From Erythrobacteraceae bacterium WH01K (GTDB taxonomy: Bacteria; Pseudomonadota; Alphaproteobacteria; Sphingomonadales; Sphingomonadaceae), in assembly GCA_027941995.1 (NCBI GenBank), contig CP115966.1:1116001-1180000 (forward strand): a DNA stretch of 64,000 nt. Reading direction: 5' to 3'. This document shows positions 58,761 to 64,000 of the stretch, piece after piece. Each line of letters starts with the position of its first letter. The first letter of the stretch is position 1. The position numbers and the translations under genes are program-made. A model generated the notes under the pieces. It did no database searches and was not told where the DNA came from. It worked only from the letters and a program-made list of their open reading frames with translations.

Positions 58761-58788
58761 TTGACACGATGTTGCACCGCACTATTGC
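58761..58788 (+). promoter_or_regulatory. Promoter of serC
   Basis: A perfect -35 TTGACA (58761-58766) is followed after 16 bases by TATTGC (58783-58788) as -10. Transcription would begin near 58795, giving a leader of about 50 bases before the serC start. Confidence 0.55.
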
Positions 58789-58844
58789 GAGCAGCGGGCC
58801 ACGCGGTCCCAACGCCGCGCGTGCTCTCTGCAAGGAGAGAATAC
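58789..58844 (+). ncRNA. Candidate serC leader RNA (structured 5' UTR)
   Basis: A serC leader motif is known upstream of alphaproteobacterial serC-serA operons. Here an outer stem GAGCA (58789-58793) with TGCTC (58822-58826) encloses CGCGG/CCGCG (58802-58806 and 58815-58819). A second stem TCTCT/AGAGA (58825-58829 and 58836-58840) folds the ribosome site AAGGAG into its loop and arm and shares two bases with the outer stem, so the two cannot both form fully. The match to the known motif is by position and layout only. Confidence 0.45.
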
Positions 58845-60020
58845 ATGACTGATACGACTACCGGGGCAGGCGCTCAGCCGGCCCTGAAGCCTGAACGTCC
58901 GCACTTTTCCTCCGGTCCCACGGTGAAATTCCCGGGCTGGTCCCTCGACAAGCTGAAAACCGAATCGCTCGGCCGCTCGCATCGCAGCGCCGTGGGCAAG
59001 GCACGGCTGAAATACGCCATCGACCTGACCCGCGAATTGCTGGGCGTGCCCGACGACTATCTCGTCGGCATCATGCCGGCCTCCGATACCGGCGCGCTGG
59101 AATGCGCGATGTGGACCATGCTGGGCGCACGGCCCGCGACGGTCGCTGCCTGGGAAAGCTTTGGCAATGTCTGGATCCAGGACGCGGTCAAGCAGCTCAA
59201 GCTGCCGGACCTGCAGGTGCTGGACGCCGATTACGGCGAAATTCCCGACCTGACGCAGATCCCGCAGGGCAACGACGTCGTCTTCACCTGGAACGGCACG
59301 ACCAGCGGCGCGAAAATCGCGAACACCGACTGGCTGGAGCCGGGCCGTGAAGGCATCACGATCAACGACGCGACCAGCGCCGTCTTCGCGCAGGAAATGG
59401 ACTGGGCGAAGCTCGATGCAACGACGTTCTCGTGGCAGAAGGTCATGGGCAGCGAAGCGCAGCACGGGATGCTGATCCTCAGCCCCAAGGCGGTGGAGCG
59501 GATCGAAAGCTACGATCCTGCATGGCCGCTGCCCAAGCTGTTCCGCCTGAAGAAGGGCGACAAGATCAACCGCGCCATTTTCGAAGGCGCGACGATCAAC
59601 ACGCCCAGCCTGCTGGCGACGGAAGATTACATCGCGGCGCTGGAATGGGCGAAATCCATCGGCGGGCGGCAGGCCATGTTCGACCGCGCCGACGCCAATG
59701 CGAAGATCGTCACCGACTGGATCGAGGCGACGCCTTGGCTGCGCAACATGGTGGACGACCCGGCCAAGCGGACCAACACCGGCGTCTGTTTCGTCTTCCA
59801 GGGCGACTGGTACGATGGTCTGTCGGACGAAGAAAAGGCCGGCGTGCCCAAGAAGATCGCCGCCATGCTGGACGAAAGCGATGTCGGCTACGACTTCAAC
59901 GGATACCGCGACGCCCCGCCGTCCCTTCGCATCTGGTGCGGGGGCACGGTCGAGCAGGAGGACCTGAAGCGGCTCCTCCCGTGGATCGAGTGGGCTTACG
60001 AGAGCCTCAAGAACGGCTGA
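58845..60020 (+). CDS. serC: Phosphoserine aminotransferase
   Basis: SerC transaminates 3-phosphohydroxypyruvate to phosphoserine in serine synthesis. It has 391 residues from ATG at 58845 (AAGGAG seven bases upstream). The alphaproteobacterial subtype is seen in PHFSSGPTVKFPGWSLDKL, SHRSAVGKARLKYAI, MPASDTGALECAMWTMLG and the PLP lysine in TFSWQKVMGSEAQHG. The family is distinct in sequence from E. coli SerC. serA follows 96 bases later on the same strand and a hairpin lies between them. Confidence 0.95.
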   Translation: MTDTTTGAGAQPALKPERPHFSSGPTVKFPGWSLDKLKTESLGRSHRSAVGKARLKYAIDLTRELLGVPDDYLVGIMPASDTGALECAMWTMLGARPATVAAWESFGNVWIQDAVKQLKLPDLQVLDADYGEIPDLTQIPQGNDVVFTWNGTTSGAKIANTDWLEPGREGITINDATSAVFAQEMDWAKLDATTFSWQKVMGSEAQHGMLILSPKAVERIESYDPAWPLPKLFRLKKGDKINRAIFEGATINTPSLLATEDYIAALEWAKSIGGRQAMFDRADANAKIVTDWIEATPWLRNMVDDPAKRTNTGVCFVFQGDWYDGLSDEEKAGVPKKIAAMLDESDVGYDFNGYRDAPPSLRIWCGGTVEQEDLKRLLPWIEWAYESLKNG

Positions 60021-60028
60021 CACGGCGG

Positions 60029-60059
60029 GCGGCCCTGCCAAGAGCAGGTGGGGCCGCCG
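60029..60059 (+). repeat. Strong hairpin between serC and serA
   Basis: GGCGGCCC (60029-60036) pairs with GGGCCGCC (60052-60059) and an inner TGC/GCA extends it. A second hairpin, CCCGGAC/GTCCGGG (60077-60083 and 60090-60096), lies just before the serA ribosome site. No U-tract follows either, so they are more likely message processing or stability elements than terminators. Confidence 0.55.
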
Positions 60060-60116
60060 CCTTCCCTTATTCCCGCCCCGGACCACGGTGTCCGGGCTGA
60101 CGGAAGGAATATTCCC

Positions 60117-61712
60117 ATGAGCAAACCCAAAGTCCTCATCTCCGACAAGATGGATCCCAATGCCGCGCGTATCTTCGAGGAACGCGGCTGCGACGTTGAT
60201 GTCATCACCGGCGAAAGCCCGGAAGAACTCAAAGCCCGCATCGGCGAATATCACGGCCTCGCCATCCGGTCCTCCACCACGGTGACGCCGGAAATCCTCG
60301 ATGCGGCGACCAATCTCAAGGTCATCGGCCGCGCAGGGATCGGGGTCGACAATGTCGATATCCCCTATGCCAGCGGCAAGGGCGTGGTCGTGATGAATAC
60401 GCCGTTCGGCAACTCCATCACCACCGCAGAGCACGCCATTGCCATGATCATGGCGCTGGCACGGCAGATCCCGCAGGCCAACGAACGCACGCAGAAGGGC
60501 GAATGGCCCAAGAGCGCGTTCATGGGCGTGGAAGTCACCGGAAAGACGCTGGGCCTGATCGGGGCCGGCAATATCGGCTCCATCGTCGCGGCCCGCGCCC
60601 AGGGCCTGAGGATGAAGGTCATCGCTTTCGATCCGTTCCTGACGGCCGAGCGTGCGGTCGAAATCGGCGTCGAGAAAGTCGATCTCGACACGCTGCTGGC
60701 GCGCGCCGATTTCATCACGCTGCACACGCCCCTGACCGACGAGACGCGCAATATCCTGTCGGCGGAAAACCTTGCGAAGACGAAGCCGGGCGTGCGGATC
60801 GTCAATTGCGCACGCGGCGGCCTGATCGACGAAGCGGCATTGGCACAAAAGCTGGAAAGCGGCCATGTCGCAGGCGCCGCGCTCGACGTGTTCGCGACCG
60901 AACCGGCGAAGGAAAGCCCGCTGTTCGGGATGGAGAATTTCATCTGCACCCCGCATCTGGGTGCCTCCACCACCGAAGCGCAGGTCAACGTCGCGCTGCA
61001 GGTGGCGGAACAGATGGCCGATTACCTGGTCAATGGCGGCGTCACCAATGCGCTCAACATGCCCAGCCTCAGCGCAGAGGAAGCGCCCAAGCTGAAGCCT
61101 TACATGAAGCTGGCCGAAAATCTCGGCAGCCTGGTGGGGCAGCTTGCGCATGGCAATCTGACCACGATCAGCATCGAGCGCGAAGGCGCAGCGGCGGAAC
61201 TGTCGGGCAAGCCGATCGAAGGTGCTGTCCTTGCCGGCCTGATGCGGCAGTATTCCGACACGGTGAACATGGTCAACGCGCCCTATCTGGCGAAGGAACG
61301 CGGGCTGGACGTGCGCTCCATCCGCCACCAGAAGGAAGGCGCCTACAACACGCTGATCCGCGTCACGGTGGCCACCGAGCAGGGCGACCGTTCGGTGGCC
61401 GGGACGTTGTTCGGCAGCATGGACAGCGGCGGCGCGCCGCGCCTTGTGGAAATGTTCGGCATCGGGATCGAGGCGGAACTGAGCGGCAACATGCTCTACA
61501 TCGTGAACGACGACGCGCCCGGCTTCATCGGCCGGATCGGTACCCTGCTGGGCGAGAACGGCATCAATATCGGCACGTTCAATCTCGGCCGGCGCGAGGC
61601 GGGCGGCGAGGCCGTCCTACTGCTGAGCGTGGACCAGCCGATCACGCAGGACGTGGTGAAGCAGGCCTGCGCCGTGGAAGGCGTGCGCCTTGTGAAGCCG
61701 CTGGCCTTCTGA
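60117..61712 (+). CDS. serA: D-3-phosphoglycerate dehydrogenase
   Basis: SerA oxidises 3-phosphoglycerate, the first step of serine synthesis. It has 531 residues from ATG at 60117 (GGAAGGA nine bases upstream). The NAD domain has GLIGAGNIGSIVAARA, and the catalytic Arg, Glu and His lie in NCARGGLIDE, CxTEP-like FATEPAKE and PHLGAST. The ASB-like domain (about 320-450) and a C-terminal ACT domain (IVNDDAPGFIGRIGTLLGENGINIGTFNLG) are present, so this is the long, possibly serine-regulated form. Confidence 0.97.
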   Translation: MSKPKVLISDKMDPNAARIFEERGCDVDVITGESPEELKARIGEYHGLAIRSSTTVTPEILDAATNLKVIGRAGIGVDNVDIPYASGKGVVVMNTPFGNSITTAEHAIAMIMALARQIPQANERTQKGEWPKSAFMGVEVTGKTLGLIGAGNIGSIVAARAQGLRMKVIAFDPFLTAERAVEIGVEKVDLDTLLARADFITLHTPLTDETRNILSAENLAKTKPGVRIVNCARGGLIDEAALAQKLESGHVAGAALDVFATEPAKESPLFGMENFICTPHLGASTTEAQVNVALQVAEQMADYLVNGGVTNALNMPSLSAEEAPKLKPYMKLAENLGSLVGQLAHGNLTTISIEREGAAAELSGKPIEGAVLAGLMRQYSDTVNMVNAPYLAKERGLDVRSIRHQKEGAYNTLIRVTVATEQGDRSVAGTLFGSMDSGGAPRLVEMFGIGIEAELSGNMLYIVNDDAPGFIGRIGTLLGENGINIGTFNLGRREAGGEAVLLLSVDQPITQDVVKQACAVEGVRLVKPLAF

Positions 61713-61728
61713 TCCGTCATCAGTCCCC

Positions 61729-61770
61729 TTCCAGCGCCATCTTCGCCGTTTGAGCGGGATGGCGCTGGAA
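61729..61770 (+). repeat. Perfect 13-bp hairpin after serA
   Basis: TTCCAGCGCCATC (61729-61741) and GATGGCGCTGGAA (61758-61770) are perfect complements with a 16-base loop. It is 17 bases after the serA stop and 26 before the hisZ start. There is no U-tract after the stem on either strand. It may be a factor-dependent terminator, a stability hairpin or a repeat element. Confidence 0.6.
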
Positions 61771-61795
61771 ACCGGAACGGGCTAGGGGCCTCGCC

Positions 61796-62902
61796 ATGAC
61801 GAAGACCGACGACCTGTTGCCCATCGGGCTGGAAGACCGTCTGCCTGCCGAAGCGCGCAGCCTTATAGAGGCTATGCGCTCCGCATTGGAGGCGATGGAC
61901 AGTCACGGATACGACCGGGTCAGCCCGCCGCTGGTGGAATTCGAGCAGTCGCTCGCCGGGCGGATGGACGGGCTGGGCACGCGCCGCCAGTTCCGCTTCG
62001 TCGATCCTGCCAGCCTGCGCACGCTGGCGCTGCGGTCGGACATCACGCCGCAGATCGGGCGTATTGCATCGACCGGCCTTGCCTCTGCCCCGCGGCCCCT
62101 GCGTCTGTGCTATGGCGGCGATGTCGCGACGATGGTGGCGGACCAGCTCGCCCCGGCTCGCCAGCGCACCCAGATGGGGGCAGAACTGATCGGCGCGGAC
62201 ACGATTGCTGCCGCCAGCGAGATTGTCTTGCTGGCGCTGGACGCTGTCGAGGCGACCGGGGCCACCGGCCTGTCGGTCGATTTCACGCTGCCCGACCTGG
62301 TGGATACGCTGAGCAAGGATGTCTTTCCGCTGGAGGCAGGCCGCGTCGATGCCGTCCGGCGGGAGCTCGATACGAAGGACGCAGGCGGCCTCGTCAGCGC
62401 AGGCGGCGGGGCCTACCTGCCGCTGATCCACGCGGCGGGCCCCTTCGCGGACGCCATCGACAAACTGAAGAACACCGATGCCGGCGGCGCGCTCGCCACT
62501 CGTATCGAAGGGCTGGAAGCCATTGCCGCTTCTGTCGGAGACCGGGCCCGGATCACGCTGGACCCGACCGAGCGCCACGGCTTCGAATACCAGAGCTGGT
62601 TCGGCTTCACGCTCTATACCGAGGGATCGCGCAAGGCGCTGGGCCGCGGCGGGACGTATCGCATTGGCGGAACGGGCGAGGCGGCCACCGGCTTCTCGCT
62701 CTATCTCGACGCGCTGCTGTCCGCGCTGCCCGCTGCCGAGACGCGGCCGCTCGTCTTCCTTCCCGTGGACCACGACCGCGACACGGCGCGCAAGGTCCGC
62801 AGCGAGGGTTGGCGAACCGTCGCGGCCCTGTCGGACGGCGACGACCCGCAAAAGCTCGGCTGCACCCACCGCCTGTCGGGCGATGAAGTGCAGCCGCTTT
62901 GA
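61796..62902 (+). CDS. hisZ: ATP phosphoribosyltransferase regulatory subunit
   Basis: HisZ is a histidyl-tRNA synthetase-like protein that pairs with short HisG in the first step of histidine synthesis. It has 368 residues. The class II synthetase-like core is visible with GYDRVSPPLVEFEQSL, FRFVDPASLRTLALRSDITPQIGRI and RLCYGGDV, while the second histidine-binding signature is replaced (TYRIGGTGEAATGFSLYLDALL) and the anticodon domain is reduced. hisG short form is not in this window. In related genomes hisZ sits before purA. Confidence 0.9.
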   Translation: MTKTDDLLPIGLEDRLPAEARSLIEAMRSALEAMDSHGYDRVSPPLVEFEQSLAGRMDGLGTRRQFRFVDPASLRTLALRSDITPQIGRIASTGLASAPRPLRLCYGGDVATMVADQLAPARQRTQMGAELIGADTIAAASEIVLLALDAVEATGATGLSVDFTLPDLVDTLSKDVFPLEAGRVDAVRRELDTKDAGGLVSAGGGAYLPLIHAAGPFADAIDKLKNTDAGGALATRIEGLEAIAASVGDRARITLDPTERHGFEYQSWFGFTLYTEGSRKALGRGGTYRIGGTGEAATGFSLYLDALLSALPAAETRPLVFLPVDHDRDTARKVRSEGWRTVAALSDGDDPQKLGCTHRLSGDEVQPL

Positions 62903-62920
62903 GCCAGGGCTTCCCGGGCC

Positions 62921-63736
62921 TTAGCTGAACTCGGCCGGGTCGGGACCCATCCGGCCATCGGCATCGTCGAGATCGTCGATCGCCTTCATCTGCGCATCGG
63001 TCAGTTCGAAATCGAGCGCCTTGAAATTGGCCTTGATGTGATCGGGCTGCGTCGATTTCGGGATCGGCACATTGCCGCATTGCAGGTGCCAGGCGATGAC
63101 CACCGCGCTGACCGGCTGGCCGATTTCGTCCGCGATGTCCTTGATCGGGCCACGCTCCAGCGCTTCGCCCTGGCCGAGCGGCGACCAGCACTGGGTGATG
63201 ATGCCCATGTCGTTATGAAGCTGGCGCAGTTCGCGCTGCTGGAAATTGGGGTGGGCCTCGATCTGGTTGAGTGCCGGCGTGACGCCTGTTTTATCGACGA
63301 TGCGCTTCAGGTCTTCTTCCCGGAAATTGGAAACGCCGATCGATTTCGCGCGCCCTTCGTCGCGCAGTTCGATGAACGCTTTCCAAGTTTCCACGAACAG
63401 GTCCTTGTCCGGGCAGGGCCAGTGGATCAGCAGCATGTCGACGTGATCGCGGTCCAGGCGCTGCAGGCATTTGTCGAATGCCTTTTTCGTCCGGTCGTAA
63501 CCCTGGCTGTCGTTCCAGATCTTGGTCTGCAGGAAGATGTCGGACCAGTCGCCGATGCCCTTGCCGACGCCTTTCTCGTTTCCGTAGACGGCGGCGGTGT
63601 CGATCAACCAGTACCCGGTCTCGATCGCGGTCTTCACCGCGTCCGGCGCATCCTCGTCCTCGATCTTGTAGGTGCCGAAGCCGAGCTGCGGGATTTGCCG
63701 GTCGTCGTTCAGGGTCAGGGTGGGATAGTCTGTCAT
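62921..63736 (-). CDS. Aldo/keto reductase
   Basis: This is a 271-residue (alpha/beta)8 NADPH oxidoreductase of the AKR5-like group. ATG at 63736 has AAGGAG six bases upstream. The catalytic tetrad is Asp and Tyr in DTAAVYGNE, Lys in LQTKIWN and His in LLIHWPCP. The NADP motif near the C-terminus is IPKSTQPDHIKAN. It is convergent with hisZ (18 bases between stops) and divergent from purA. The 2,5-diketogluconate reductase-like substrate range is a guess. It appears as an insertion between hisZ and purA on the opposite strand. Confidence 0.93.
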   Translation of the reverse strand: MTDYPTLTLNDDRQIPQLGFGTYKIEDEDAPDAVKTAIETGYWLIDTAAVYGNEKGVGKGIGDWSDIFLQTKIWNDSQGYDRTKKAFDKCLQRLDRDHVDMLLIHWPCPDKDLFVETWKAFIELRDEGRAKSIGVSNFREEDLKRIVDKTGVTPALNQIEAHPNFQQRELRQLHNDMGIITQCWSPLGQGEALERGPIKDIADEIGQPVSAVVIAWHLQCGNVPIPKSTQPDHIKANFKALDFELTDAQMKAIDDLDDADGRMGPDPAEFS

Positions 63737-63759
63737 GGGTGTCTCCTTCATATGCCCTA

Positions 63760-63819
63760 CCAACAGACGGGCCGTGCAAAATGTCCTGACGTTTGCGCGA
63801 AACGTCCGTTTCCTGTTGG
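63760..63819. promoter_or_regulatory. Nested inverted repeats between divergent akr and purA
   Basis: An inner 19-bp dyad GACGTTT-N5-AAACGTC (63788-63806) lies inside an outer pair CCAACAG (63760-63766) and CTGTTGG (63813-63819). The position between two divergent genes fits an operator region. The regulator is unknown and no strong -35/-10 is clear. Confidence 0.4.
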
Positions 63820-63890
63820 CCTTCGCCGTGCCATAGGGCGCGGCATATCCGGGCAGACCTGCTGCCAGCACATTCGAAGGGTGATACGAC

Positions 63891-64000
<110 letters not shown>

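Noticed and set aside
58782-61328. 848-residue minus-strand frame
   Set aside because: Antisense to serC and serA.

Overview
The window is 64 kb of GC-rich chromosomal DNA with dense, mostly housekeeping gene content. Protein sequences and gene order point to an alphaproteobacterium of the order Sphingomonadales, most likely the Erythrobacteraceae (Erythrobacter/Qipengyuania/Altererythrobacter type). This is judged by recognition of family-typical sequences such as the serC-serA-hisZ-purA order, the DUF2849/DUF934 sulfite reductase cluster and the long acidic FtsZ; no database search was run. No insertion sequence, prophage, CRISPR array, toxin-antitoxin pair or recognisable defence system was seen.

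Layout. 1-6.4 kb: the 3' end of tamB, a translationally coupled pair of secreted proteins (Asn/Gly-repeat protein and a fasciclin lipoprotein), glnB-glnA behind a sigma-54-like promoter and a strong leader hairpin, and argC coupled to an SH3-only protein. 6.4-16.9 kb: a leucyl aminopeptidase-family enzyme, map, ccmAB, a pterin carbinolamine dehydratase, an SDR, a secreted S9 peptidase, a 3-methyladenine DNA glycosylase, an adrenodoxin-type ferredoxin, cysK and two uncharacterised envelope proteins. 16.9-36.3 kb: a complete division and cell wall (dcw) cluster, mraZ-rsmH-ftsL-ftsI-murE-murF-mraY-murD-ftsW-murG-murC-murB-ddl-ftsQ-ftsA-ftsZ. It is preceded by four MraZ boxes at exact 10-bp spacing and closed by a terminator after ftsZ. 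36.3-45 kb: a TPR/SPOR protein, a YbjN-family protein, proC, a BI-1 family membrane protein, a poly-proline lipoprotein, obg, proB and an epimerase-like protein. 45-53.9 kb (minus strand): a sulfur block, with a siroheme/sulfite-to-sulfide operon (cobA-DUF2849-cysI-DUF934-cysH) and an sseA-metC-mscS operon, then a proline-rich membrane protein. 54-64 kb: queF, tRNA-Thr(TGT), a DUF429 protein coupled to rarA, a small membrane protein, a GT4 glycosyltransferase, serC-serA with a structured leader, hisZ, an aldo/keto reductase and the start of purA.

The dcw genes supply the whole cytoplasmic and lipid-linked peptidoglycan precursor pathway plus the early and late divisome. Most neighbours overlap by 1-4 bases (ATGA, GTGA or TGATG), which implies one long translationally coupled transcript. 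ftsZ is the exception: it has its own 144-bp upstream region rich in palindromes. The sulfur block and cysK together cover APS reduction, sulfite reduction with siroheme supply, cysteine synthesis and sulfur amino acid turnover.

I did not find a convincing wholly new system. The parts most worth a second look are regulatory and structural: the glnB leader, the serC leader, the ftsA-ftsZ intergenic dyads, perfect hairpins without U-tracts, and several uncharacterised envelope proteins. No gene-free stretch exceeds about 300 bases. The longest, upstream of mraZ, is described below.
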